A stretch of 64,000 bases of DNA from Zantedeschia hybrid cultivar. Taxonomy: Eukaryota; Streptophyta; Magnoliopsida; Alismatales; Araceae. Position 1 is the first letter of the stretch; each line of letters starts with the position of its first letter. This document shows positions 34,445-45,747 of the stretch, in pieces. The notes beneath the pieces are model-generated. The model was not told where the DNA came from. It made no database searches and saw only the letters and a program-made list of their open reading frames with translations. Made by a program: the position numbers and the translations under genes. The DNA is taken from positions 61,154,150 to 61,218,149 of the forward strand of contig JARZZO010000002.1 in NCBI GenBank assembly GCA_030544215.1, given 5' to 3'.

Positions 34445-37400
34445 ATGTCGACTTCTGAGCATAATGAGGGCACATCTGTCACCTCTCGTGGTGACCCGGG
34501 ATGGAACCACTGCACCGTCGTAGACATGGCTTCACGCAAAGTCAAATGCAAGTACTGCAGTCGGATTATTTCGGGTGGAGTTTTTCGTCTAAAACAACAT
34601 ATTGGGGGTGTCAAAGGAGAAGTGAAGGCTTGTACTGCTGCACCACTAGAGGTAAAAAATCAATTCAAAAATTACCTACGACAAAGAGAGTTGGAAAAAG
34701 GAGCAGCATCAACAATGAGAGGCCAAATTAGGGAGGAAATGACACGGCCCTCAGGTCAAGGTATTCATATTCACCCTCCGGGAGATAGATCTCGGGAGGG
34801 AGACATAGACCCTACCAGAAGGAGATCCACTACATTTGAAGACTTTTCTCGAGGTATTTTTTGATTTAAAATTTTCAATTAATTATTTACTTCTTTATAC
34901 TTCATCTAGATTAAATTAGTCTAATCATCTATTTTAATTTAAAGATGATATACGTCGAGCCATGGACGAAAGTAGACGATCTTTTGCTGATGAGGATGTG
35001 TATAGACGCACCAGTCGACACGTTGGGCAAGGGAGTGGATCCGGACATGGATCCAACGAGGAGGAAATTCATGACTTGACTAGGGACAATGATCCTAGAG
35101 TGGGTCCGATAGATGCTTTCCTAATAAGACGGAAAGGTAGACAACCATCAATCACAGCTGCTATGAAGAACCTGAAGGTATGCAAGGAGAAGATTGGCCG
35201 TGCTGTTTCGAGATGGTTTGTTTATAACAGTGTACCTGCCAATGCTGCAAAGGGTCCTTATTGGGAGGACATGATTGAGACTATTGGAGATGTGGGTAAG
35301 GGTATTCCTGGACCAACTCCCAAGGAGATATACAACACTTATCTTCCTTAAGAGGTAAGTGATCTCCAGGAGTATATCAAGTCGTTTGAGCGAATTTGGG
35401 ATGAAAGAGGATGCACAATAATGACAGATGGCTGGACAGGTGAGTACATTGAATTAGTTTAACATATTTAGAAATTAGAATCTTAGATTAACAGATTATA
35501 TTTTTAGTTAATTTAGACATTCGCTAACATCTATAACATTATTTGAATAGGAATTACGAGAAGAAGTATGATTAACTTCCTTATATACTGTCAAGCTGGG
35601 ACTGTATTTTGGAAGTCCGTAGATGCTAGTGGAAAGGTAAAGAATGCTGAATATCTTTTCAAGTTAATTGATGACATTGTGGAGCAGGTGGGAGAAGATC
35701 GGGTTGTCCAAGTTGTAACAGATAATGCAGCTTCATATAAAGCTGCTGGCCATATGTTAATGGAGAAGAGGCCACATCTATATTGGCTTCCTTGTTCTGC
35801 TCATTCCCTAGATTTGATGCTAGAAGATATTGGGAAAGATGTAAAAATTACTGAAACAGTGAAGTCAGCCCAATTCATCACATCCTATATCTACAACCAT
35901 AACTATGTGCTCACGTTGATGCGTGAACACACTGGACAGAGGGAGTTACTACGTCCTGGGATAACTCGTTTCGCCTCCACATACATTTCCTTGGAGAGTA
36001 TACAATCACAAAAACGCCCCTTGAAGCAGATGATTTCATGTAAAGGATGGGAGGATTGGATGACAAGGCACGCGAAGCATGATGCTAGAGACAAGGGGAA
36101 GCAGGTTAAGGACTTGATTGAGAGCCGAGAGTATTGGAAGGATATAAAGATGATCTTGAGCGTAGTTGAACCTCTTGTGCGGGTTCTGAGGATGGTGGAT
36201 GGAGATAAGAAGGCCACAATGGGATATTTATATGAAGCTATGGATCGTGCAAAAGAAGATATTGCTAGGGCCAACAAAAATACATACAGAAAGTGGTGAG
36301 ATATTATAGATGCAAGATGGGATAGGACACTCCACCATGACTTGCATGCGGCAGGTAACAAAATAAGTCAATCCATATTGGTCGCCATTTTATTTCCTAT
36401 AAGTTTTATTTCATTTTTAATTTATTTTTCAATTCTTTAGGTCATTTCTTCAACCCAAGATACCAATATAGCTCTGCTACTCAACATGCGCCCAATGATG
36501 AAGAAGTACTCCGTGGGACTCAAAATGTAATTCGGCGTTTGTTACATGATGAGGATCGAGCTATCATAGCATGCAACAAAATGCATCACTATAGGCTCCG
36601 GACATTACATTTTGGTACTCATCGTGCTCAACGGGCAGTCATGTTGCTTTCACCAGGTATTTAGAATTTTACACATAACTAATACTTTCAAAAAATTGTT
36701 ATCAACTTATCATGCCTAGGCTTTACAAATCACAATACTAATTGTTAGTTGGATCATTATGGAATTACAGCTGATTGGTGGATGGATCATGGGAAGGTTC
36801 CAGGTTATGAAGATCTTGCTTATGTAGCTATCCGTGTATTGAGCCAAACCACCTCCTCTTCTGGCTGTGAGAGGAACTGGTCTACATTTAGCTTGATACA
36901 CACCAAGCAAAGGAACCGATTAAGCTCAGCGAGATTAGAGCAATTGGTCTTTTGCCACTACAACATGCGCTTGAAATTAAAGAATCTTCAAAAAATTCAA
37001 GAGAACCAAAGAGAAGAAGAACGATGGAGAGATGAAGTTGCTGGAAGACTGGTGCAAGCAGAACAACAAGTTGAGGAACCAATCGATCTGGACGAGATAT
37101 TTGAGGAGCAGAACCCACTGAATGCATGGGTGGATGCAAGGAATGTTTTGAGTCCATCAGAATTTGATCCAAACGATCGGTCATGGGCAGAAGGACAATT
37201 AGATGGTGTCCCCTTGTCCGTTGAGTTTCAACTTCCACCTCCTTTAAAACGGCAAAGGAAATCCACCCCACAAAGTTCAGGTAAGGGTAAAGGTAAACTA
37301 ACTCATGTTGATATTGCAGATTTAGAAACTGTACAAGAAGATAAGTCAGACGAGACACCAGAGCCGAGCGACAAGGTCGTTTACCAAACTTCAGACGACT

Positions 37401-37984
37401 CTACTTCGGCAACGACTACCCCTGACGATGACGATAATGATCCACATGGAAGTCAAGGTGGATCCTTGCAACAATGGTCATCTCGAGGACGTGGATCAAG
37501 TCAACATGGTGAAGCTCCTCTAATGATTTTCACAGGAGAGCAAGAATTTACGCATGCTACGCAGGATGATGACCACTTCAGTAGGTTGGCTAAGGGCACA
37601 TCAGCAACAAATAAAGGCAAAGGGAAACAACAACAAGAGTTCCTAAAGAGAACATCCTCTCAAGAGCATTCGTCTGATGCATCCTCTCAAGTTCCATTAG
37701 AGGGTTATAGTCCTTATGGATATCCAGGTACATATTATCAACATCCACCACCCTATGATGCATCGAGTTACTTAGGAGGATATCCCACTTATCCTCCAAC
37801 TTCAGATATTTCCTCTTATCAATCCTCAACCTCAGAAGGATCTTATCATGAGCCAAAGACACAAGGATGGATACCGGTGACAATAATCTACCCATTCACA
37901 GATGAGTATAACCGATTTGTACAGGAATATGAACAATGTTACCAAGCTTATGTCTTGGGCCGATTATGTGCAACATTTGTATAG
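34445..37984 (+). pseudogene. hAT-1 transposase (BED, DUF659-like, hAT dimerisation), broken by stops
   Basis: Likely exons are 34445-34853, 34945-35439, 35551-36354, 36441-36656 and from about 36749 to 37984. The first three junctions have GT/AG borders and keep frame; the last acceptor is uncertain. Exon 1 encodes a BED zinc finger (CKYCSRIISGGVFRLKQHI). Exons 2-3 give the catalytic core of the DUF659 type (MTDGWTG, VVTDNAASYKAAG, LPCSAHSLDLML). The last exon has the dimerisation motif SGCERNWSTFSLIHTKQRNR and a long Pro/Tyr/Ser-rich tail ending at TAG 37982-37984. A TAA at 35349-35351 and a TGA at 36297-36299 (a Trp codon in relatives) interrupt it. The frame is otherwise well kept, so inactivation may be recent. 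Confidence 0.92.
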
Positions 37985-38663
37985 CACCTACAATGTAAGG
38001 CTAGAATAAATGTATGTCTACTTGTTCTGTCACTTTGTGTGAGTGTTTTTTTATTATTATCATGTAATACTTAGGGGTAAGGTTTTATGTCCCCCCCATG
38101 TATTGTATTCAAGTTTTTTTCAAAGTTAATAAAAATTCAAGGGCTTACCCAAGGTCCTAGATAAGTTTTGGGTAAATATAATTTTTTCTGATTTTTTGAA
38201 TTTTTTTCTTATTTTTTTGGACTTGTTTTTCTATTTTTTCCCAATTTTCTTCTATTTTTCCCCTTTTTATAAATTGGATCGGCCAAACCGGTCCGGCTCG
38301 GTCCGGACCGGTTCGGGATCGGGTCGGATCGGCCGATCCACTCGGTCAGGACCGGACCGATCCAAGTCCGACCCCCGAGTTGGCCTACCTTGGTTTTGGG
38401 TTTAGGGTTTTTTATGGATGTACATGAATTGCATTCATTCTTATTGTACATCAATTGAATAATATGTATGTAATTTTTTCTGATTTTTTTTTTTAATTTT
38501 TTTCTGATTTTTCTTGATTTTTTCTGATTTTTTTTTCCGGCCGAGTCGGACCGGCCGGATTGAGTCTGGATCGGCCGACTCGGCCGATCCAGATCGGATC
38601 GGGTCGGGATCACCGGGTCCCGATTCCCGGTCCCGACCCGACCCGGAATTCCTTGCGTACAGC

Positions 38664-39616
38664 TGCCTGAACTCCCAAGCATGCTCTGGAATTCTCTTGA
38701 TATAAGAATGAAAATTGTTGACAAAGAAGGCTGCATACTTCTCTTCTGTCAAACTCTCTCTGAAGGTTTCACATGGAAAGCAGAACTTCTCTTTGACATA
38801 TCTGAAAAACTGTTTAGGCTTGATAGTTGATAGGATTCTCAAAACAAGCCTTGTGGAGTGCAGTCTGCATGTCATAAAATATCCTGTATCTTTCCAGCCA
38901 GATCTGCTGCATCTCTTTATACTTGTCGACTACTTTGTGGTAGTCCATCTGGGATAGAGTGTGAGGAAGAAGTCTAGATGCTACTCTATCATCATTGTCG
39001 ACATCTTGGGGAAAGTATGGAGCCATCATCTTCATCATATATGCAGCTCTTGTGCAGTTCCTTCTTCAATTGTCTTTAAGAGATCCAACCTTTCTTTGTT
39101 GCCATGTCAAAGAATTCTGAAAAGGATAGCTGAAGGTCATCTCTGGCCTGTGTTTTGGCAATGTATTTAGCAAATCTTTTCAACAATTCATGCCCACTCG
39201 ATAGCTGATTGACCATACAAATTAGCAAGGGAAATCTCTCTGATGTTCTGCCACTCACATGTGCTTAAGGCACATGCATGGGGCAATAGTCAATACATAG
39301 TTTCTTGTGTAGAACAAGATGGAGGTAGTCCTAGAATGGGCCTGGTTTCCTACCATCTATAAGCGTGACAATTCTATACTTGAGATATCCTTTGGCTTCA
39401 TGACTTGCTTTAAGCTTATATTCCTCGATTTCTTTATCAGCCTTGATGGCCGTCTAATGCCATAGAGGAACTGGGTCCTCTTTGTTGTCAACTAACTTCT
39501 TGTTGAACTCATAAAACTCATATGCTAGCTGTTCATTTTTGTCACACCACTGATTACCATCCAATAGGATATACTGAGGACTTTTTCTATCTCCTGGAGA
39601 GTAACTTTCTTCTTCT
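38664..39616 (-). pseudogene. Element A extra ORF, piece between the two hAT elements
   Basis: Minus-strand open stretches here (39258-39076, 39038-38814, 38875-38664) give MVNQLSSGHELLKRFAKYIA, then FFRYVKEKFCFPCETFRESL and the RQLY end that continues at 33291. Frames change and stops occur (near 39076 and 38814), so it is decayed. It corresponds in position to the C-terminal part of B's extra ORF (53041-54060). No catalytic motif is recognised. Confidence 0.6.
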
Positions 39617-39624
39617 CTAGAAAG

Positions 39625-40918
39625 CATGGATTGCGGAATTGGCCGATTCTAATTCGAATCGGAATCGGTGGGTCCCGATCCGATTTGGGGGGGGATTTTA
39701 CTGTTCCCCCCCATCGATTTCCAAAAAAAAAAAAAAAACGGGGTGAATCGGGCCGAATCGGACCAAATTGGGTCCGGATCGGCCGATCTGGCCGGTCCGG
39801 TCCGGTTTGGCCTGATTTGGGTGCTCCCGGATCCCCCCTTAAGGGGGGATCGGGAGCCAGTAGCTGCTGCTGCCCTTTCCCCCTTCCCCCAGCCCCTCCC
39901 CTGGCCATCGGAAAGTCTAAACAACGAGTGGACCCATCGGAAGAAGAAGAAGGGAGAGTTCAGCAGACTGGAGAGACACTTGAGGACACCCCAGGTTTAC
40001 CACCTCACTTGGCTAGCATGTACGAGGCAGAAAGACAAACCTATAGGCTTAGAAGAAGGCGGTTGAGGAAAACAAGTCAAGTGGGGAGTGATGACTTCAC
40101 TGAGGATGATAATGATGATGATGAAGATGGTGATGGCGCTGCTGCTGCTGCTGGACTATCAGGAGGTTCTGCACTTGGGAGCAGTTACACAGGATACGAA
40201 GATATTCTGCATCTCTGAGTCATTCTGAAGGAACTCAAGGGCAAAGACAAGGACAACAAGGGGGATTTGAAGGCCAACAGAGACATGCAGGATATGATTG
40301 GCCCTCATGGGAAGATGCACCTTATCCGCCCATTTTTCACCCCCTTACACTGCCGTATTCATACATCAACAGCACTACTGAGGGGTACTCTGGACCTCCA
40401 CCTATACAGTATGGCATTTATGTCCCTCCAGCACAATCAGGAGAAAGTTCAAGCCAACAAGCTTACACACCTAGAGGTATTCAAAGAGGATTCGAAGACC
40501 TCGCTAGTTCCTTATTTGGCTATAAATATCCAGCATACTTGTCGGCAGATTATGGCCCGCCAACTCAAACTTATGAGCCGGATGATGAAGGATTACAAAT
40601 TTGATCTTTCTAAGGTATTTTTCAACAATAATGTCTTTTTTAATTAGTGCACAACAAGAATTATTAGTGAGTTATTTGTTTTTAATGTTTATTTTTTATG
40701 GATGTACATGAATTGTATTCATTGTTATTGTACATCAATTGAATAATATGTATGTAATTTTTTCTGATTTTTTTAGATTTTTTTTTGATCCGGTCGAGTC
40801 GGACTGGCCGGACTTCATCTAGATCGGCCGACCCGGCTGATCCAGATCGGGTCGAGATCGTCGGGTCCCGATTCGGGGACCCGACCCGACCCGACCCGAC
40901 CCGACCCGAAATTCCTTG
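39625..40918 (+). mobile_element. hAT-2, internally deleted relative of hAT-1
   Basis: This 1,294-bp element has a perfect 8-bp duplication CTAGAAAG (39617-39624, 40919-40926) and the same ends as hAT-1 (CATGGATTGCGGAATT ... AATTCCTTG). It also shares the subterminal GGATCGG/CCGACC phrases, a GGGGGGATTT...CTGTTCCCCCCC block, and a 3' block containing TTATGGATGTACATGAATTG (near 40691-40711; the hAT-1 copy is near 38413). It lacks the BED and catalytic core and the telomere repeat, so it depends on a hAT-1-like transposase. It inserted about 960 bp of host sequence away from hAT-1 in the same ORF. Confidence 0.93.
39900..40602 (+). pseudogene. hAT-2 transposase tail remnant
   Basis: The interior encodes only an acidic stretch (DDFTEDDNDDDEDGD, near 40090-40135) and a Gly/Ala run. 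After a frame change near 40200 comes a Pro/Tyr-rich tail (YDWPSWEDAPYPP, GYSGPPPIQYGIYVPP) ending at a stop near 40602. This composition matches the C-terminal tail of hAT-1's transposase (Pro/Tyr-rich after the dimerisation domain). No dimerisation motif is visible. Confidence 0.6.
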
Positions 40919-40926
40919 CTAGAAAG

Positions 40927-43351
40927 TGCACCAGAAAGTGATCTAAGGTCAGAATAGCTCTTCTGAACATTGGCCTGTAGCTGTTCAAGACAACTATGTT
41001 TCTGTATAACTTTGTGCCCCTTTGCTATAGCTATGAAGGTATCTCTGAAGAGAGGATATCTCTCTGAGGAGAGGATATCTGGCATTGTCGACTGTTAGCT
41101 TCCATTTAAATCTCTTCTCAGCTAGTGCAGCCACGGGAAGAGGAGGTGCATCTCTGAGAGGTGTAATTTCTACCTGATGCACAACTTATTCTGGATCATT
41201 AATCAATGGAGCAGGTGCTCTGGGATATTTAGGCTTGGATTCATCCTCTTTGGAAGATTTCTCTCCTTTCTCAGTCCTCCTTTTCTTGTACACATGAGGC
41301 CTCTCTAGTAAGTCTGCTGGCATGTCCAGGGGGCACACATTTTGACAGACCAAAGATCTTAGCCAGATGCTCTGATAGCTCCTCAGGGAGCTCCACCTAG
41401 GACTGAATGGTAATTGTTGGAGGAATAGGTAAGCATTGGAAATACTGAGATTTAGGTTTTCCTTTCTTTTTTTGTGATTGTTGTGGGCTCTAGTGAACAA
41501 GGAGAGGTATGGAGGAGGTACAAAATCACAGGGAGGTGGTTCTATAGTGGTTGTTTGATATTGTGTGGAAGGTTCAGAAATGGTGGTGGCTGGAGGTACA
41601 TCCTGAGGAAGGACTGTGGATGTAGGTGTCGAAGGAGCAGGTGTAGAAATAGGATGGATGACATTGAGGGGTTCAACACCATCCACAACATTAATGTAAG
41701 AATTAAGTGGTGGAGAAGGTGGTTTAGAAGGTGTAGGTTCAGTTGGAGGTGGAGAAATGGTAGGTTCAAAAGCAGATTCTGGTTCAGAGGCAATGGTGGA
41801 AGCAAGGGTAGGAGTAGTATGAGAATCCGCAACCACTGGAGAATATGGTCTAAGAGGGTAAGGAGAAGGAGAAGATGTAGCGGGTGGAGTATCCCCTGAC
41901 CTTCTTTGTTTCTTGGCTACTTTCTTGTCTCTGGTACAAATATGCACCCTAGGTCTCTTCTTCTGACTTTCCTCTACAGCTGCTGATGCTGCTGGAGGTG
42001 GAGGAGGTGTAGAGTCCTCAGTTTGAGTGCCCACCTCAACAGCCTCCACACACTCTGTTGCTAGTTGAGTTGCCTCAACTTTTGTTGGCTCTACTGGTGC
42101 TGAAATTGGCTCAATGCTTTCTCTCTTACGATCTTCAAGAGGTTGCCTTAATACAACCTTACCTTTAACCAGTTTGACTCACCACAGTCTTTACTTCATT
42201 AAGATCAGCCTGTTGCTGATCCAATCTATGCAGAATTTCTAGATTATGGTCTTGGATTGTAGTGGAAGGAATTAAGACATCTTCTTGTCTCTTCCTCACT
42301 TGTTCCTTATGAGCAGGAAGAGGTGGCGGAGGAGAGGGGATAGAGTTCCATCTGTCCCAATGACCCATAGTATCCTCATTAAACATCCCATTGCTGAACA
42401 GATTGTCAATGTGCTGTACAGTAGCTTGCATTGTTTGTTCTTATAAATTGACCTCCCCCTCTGCATTTGTACCCTCCCTGTCAAATGGTGCTTGGGAAGG
42501 TTCTTCCACAGTAGGCTGGAAATCTGAGGGTTCCCTGGCCAACTCTTCTGCCATTACCTTAGGCTGCTCTTGAGGCTTTGATGTTTCTGAATGTGTAGAC
42601 TCAGGCTGGGAAGGTTCTTCCACAGCAGGTTGGAAATCTGAGGCTTCCTTAGCCATGCTTCTGCCATTACCTTAGGCTGGTCTTGAGGCCTGGATGTTTC
42701 TGAATGTGTGGACTCAGGCTGGTCCTGATCCACTTCAACTGACAAATTTACCTATTCAAGCTGCCTCTTAGGCTTGTCTTGAATAACATCTACAACTACC
42801 TCAGGCTATTCCTGAGGGATATCTGATGCTACTCTTGCTGCTCTTTGGTCTTGTATTGCAACTTGTCTACTACATCATCTGCTGCACCAGTTCTGGCACC
42901 TTTGAACCATATGGCTCTTTAAAAGAAAAGTGGCTTCTTCTTAATGAACTAGAATTGATGGGAAGGGCTTGGAGTCTAGTTTCATTGGTTAAATCCACTT
43001 CAAAGTGCTTAAACATTACTGTCAGCAAGTTTTCATATGGTAACCAGACTTGGTTGTTGCCCTTCATCTTCCTAGATCCCACCTTGCTGCAGGTTGAATC
43101 CATGGTATGCAAGATAAACATTGGAAGATTGACTACTTTTCTTTTGAGTATCAAGTACATCATGTTGGCGTCTTCTTTGTTTATAGAGAAAAAACTGTCA
43201 CCTCCGCTCAGCAAAATGTGCGATACAACGATGTGCAAGATTCTCCTCTCAACATTTAGCTGGTTCACATCTATGCACGCGTTTTTGTTCAAAATATAGT
43301 GAGGCCCAACTATACGCTGAGCCTTGCCAATCATGCCATCCTTTTGATTTG
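40927..43351 (-). pseudogene. Element A extra ORF, central part with Pro-rich linker and repeats
   Basis: On the minus strand 43334-42870 encodes KAQRIVGPHYILNKNACIDV and LILKRKVVNLPMFILHTMDS, ending with a segment (LTNETRLQALPINSSSLRRS) that matches B's 51461-51667. Then come a Glu/Ser/Gln-rich part with a 38-residue repeat (42490-42727), and a 287-codon open stretch (42049-41186) very rich in Pro, Ser and Thr with a basic KKRRTEKGEKSSK patch. Another segment (LAEKRFKWKLTVDNARYP, about 41100) leads to the hAT-2 site. Several stops separate these. This is one long extra ORF after RNase H, as in Sirevirus 'env-like' position; no signal peptide or clear membrane segment is seen. Confidence 0.65.
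42490..42727 (-). repeat. Two-copy coding repeat (~115 bp)
   Basis: Two nearly identical units of about 115 bp in tandem encode variations of SDFQPTVEEPSQ...STHSETSKPQ(E/D)QPKVMAEE. They lie inside the extra ORF of element A and look like a recent slippage duplication. Confidence 0.75.
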
Positions 43352-43356
43352 GTGTG

Positions 43357-45688
43357 TGTTGAGTTATTCCTCGTGATTATTTCATTCCTCATGTTTTGGT
43401 GATCACACAACTTCTGTAAATCTATGAAAATTAGTAATTATTCATTCCTCATGTTTTGGTGATCAAACAACTTCTGTAAATCTCTGAAAATGAATCAATT
43501 ACCTGCTGAACCCAGCACTGTTCTCTCTAGGACTTAGTCTTTTCACAATAGACCCTTTGATCCTTCCAATTAATGGTTACAATTAATAGTGTTAGTATCT
43601 CAGTATGTCCTAAACTCTTTATCGATCAGAAAACTTTGTAGAGATTACTCATCTCTTACTAATCGATTAAGCCTTCGAGCAAAATCAATCAGAGGGATCG
43701 ACTACTCACTAGCTGTTAATCGATTTGTGAATCAAGTTTTCACTATCAATTACTCACTAACTGCTAATCGATTTCTTAATCAAATTGTCACTATTGATTA
43801 CTCACTAACTGCTAATCAATTCTTGAATCTAGCTCTCACTATCGATTACTCACTAACCGCTAATCGATTAATGTCCATCGATTACCATCTGTTTTGGATC
43901 AAGTTCATAACTATCTTTAATCGATTATAGCTTGCGCTTACATTCGATTACCTCTTTGTGCATAATCGATTAACCATATACTCTGCAATCGATTATCAGT
44001 TGTTTCATAAATCAACTATTGATCGATTACCTGTTATTCTTTAGAATATCCATTAGACCGCTAATCGATCATCATACTATCATTAGAATCGATTACTTGT
44101 CAATCGATTAATAGACCTAGCTTCACTCAGTCAGTCTGTCTATTGTCTGTTCAATCGATTGATAATATCTCCTTACCATCCAATTACTTGCTAAAGACAA
44201 TCGATTAACGATTCGCTCCATCGATTATCTTTGTCACGGACAATAAATTAATATCAATTGGTACTTTGATAGCTTGTTGTCTTTGCGATTGATAAATAAT
44301 TAGTTAATCGATCAACTCATCATCTTAAGGATTGATTAACAGATCATTTGTCAACCGATTTCATCTATCTGTATAATCGATCATAAACAATTGTATTCCT
44401 TGAATTTGAATAAGAGCTGATCTCCTTAATAAATTATTTATTTTTATAAATTCATGCTTTTAAAATCTGTGTGAATTAGTGATGTTTTGCTCCTATCCTT
44501 GTTCAAATCGACAAATCAATTTAATGCGATTTGAACATTGCATATTTATCTAGCTCGTACAATAGATACATCTGTAGTTTTTTTGACAACTTTTTAGATT
44601 TTCTGCTCTCACCAGATAGGAGTTCTCTTGTTTTTGACATACCTACAGATAGGTAAAGCTATACAAACTATTCATAGAAAGAGAAAAAGGCTATAAGTAT
44701 CAGCTTCCAAAAGACACCAACATGCAGTCTATCTAGAGATCTCACTCAAGCTGAATCAAGACAATTTTTCCGCTGAGTTTTGAATGGTCTACATCAATCT
44801 AAGTTGACTAACACTTAGACACAACTTAGTTAACATTAGACTCAATCAAGGACCGTTAATAGAAATTTCTCAGTCTAAACGGAAATATTTTGAATTCTCT
44901 CTATATATTGAAGACTAGTTACTCTCAAGAAAAAAAGCAAGAGAGAATGAAGTGAATAGATTCTAGAAGAAACGTTAGAAAAACTTTCAAAAAATTCAAA
45001 AATTTTGGAATAGCACACACTCACTACTATGAAGCTTCAAGTCTACATTCTATAACTTCAAAACTCTCCTGTGTATTAAGAAAGAGATTGACAAAAAGCG
45101 CCAGAACTACTAAAGAATTCAAGAGCCTGATTCATCTACGTCTTCAGTTCATTCAACAGGCTCCTACAGATTCTTCCTCAGACCAAGACATGTTGAATTT
45201 ATTATTCTTATCATTGTATTTACTGTCTTGATTTTGTAGTTGTTCATTTATGAACAATAACCCATTAAAAGGGCACTCTCAACTGTGTCAATTTCTGTTT
45301 GATTGTTCTTCTTTATAGCTATACTAGAAGGGAAAACCTGTTAGTGTGTAGGGTATTGTTCCCCTTCGGGTTGGAAGGGAAGACTTGCTAGTATGCATGG
45401 TGTTGTTTCCCTTTAGGTTAGAAGGGAAGACCTGCTGGTGTGCGTGGTGTTTGATGTATAACCGACAAGGAGTTTGTAGTTCGTGTTAGTAGAAATTCCA
45501 AGAGTTGCTTAGGGACTAAATGTAGGTCTAGATAGACCGAACCAGTATTAAATCCTTGCGTGCCTTGTGTGATTGCTCCCTTACTCTCTCACCTTCTATG
45601 CACTTAAAACTTTAATTCTACAATTGTTATATTAGTTGTCTTTAGTTGAACCTATTTGCCTCCTGGGTTCATCATAATCCGATCAACA
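43357..45688 (+). repeat. Element B 5' LTR
   Basis: It starts TGTTGAGTTATTCCTC and ends CCGATCAACA. A 60-bp unit (CATTCCTCATGTTTTGGTGATCA...) is repeated twice near 43384-43500, in this LTR and in the right one. Then follows the ATCGAT array, a TATA-like CTATATATTG (near 44901), and a transcribed-looking part with repeated GGAAGGGAAGAC(C/T)TGCT phrases (45370-45440). Confidence 0.9.
43615..44400. promoter_or_regulatory. ATCGAT palindrome array in B's LTR U3
   Basis: About 19 copies of the palindrome ATCGAT, mostly as (T)AATCGATT(A), lie in under 800 bp, spaced irregularly at about 15-60 bp and upstream of the TATA-like box. The right LTR (54690-55480) keeps most of them. The position and palindromic form suggest a multi-copy protein-binding site in the element's promoter; that is inference. 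Confidence 0.7.
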
Positions 45689-45690
45689 AG

Positions 45691-45702
45691 TGGTGTTAGA
45701 GT
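45691..45702 (+). other. Element B primer binding site, degenerate
   Basis: TGGTGTTAGAGT, two bases after the LTR, matches the iMet primer site TGGTATCAGAGC at 9 of 12 positions and sits in the right place. Confidence 0.7.
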
Positions 45703-45747
45703 CCGGTCTCTCGTTGTATAGATCTAATGATCTAAGAGCAAGTGGCT

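Larger units (their letters stand above)
33300..38655 (+). mobile_element. hAT transposon hAT-1, nearly complete
   Basis: This 5,356-bp element has an 8-bp target duplication CGTACAAC (33292-33299) / CGTACAGC (38656-38663), 7/8 matching. Its ends CATGGATTGCGG... and ...AATTCCTTG are imperfect inverted repeats of the CA(T/A)GGA type. Both subterminal regions (33300-33525 and 38270-38655) are dense in GGATCGGNCCGG-like phrases on both strands, as expected for transposase-binding arrays. It encodes a five-part transposase gene (34445-37984) on the plus strand and carries a telomere-type repeat in its 5' region. It inserted into the extra ORF of element A. Confidence 0.93.

Noticed and set aside
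34402..38736. Minus-strand ORFs across hAT-1 (for example 35903-36361 and 36888-37358)
   Set aside because: They are antisense shadows of the well-supported plus-strand transposase exons; the one at 38441-38875 is partly element A's extra ORF running into hAT-1's end.
41474..41899. A 141-codon plus-strand ORF
   Set aside because: It is the antisense of the Pro/Ser/Thr-rich linker in element A's extra ORF and has an artificial Arg/Trp/Gly composition.
43615..44400. CRISPR array or satellite in the ATCGAT-rich region
   Set aside because: The motif is only 6-10 bp, spacing is irregular, it lies in an LTR promoter, and everything around it is plant retrotransposon.
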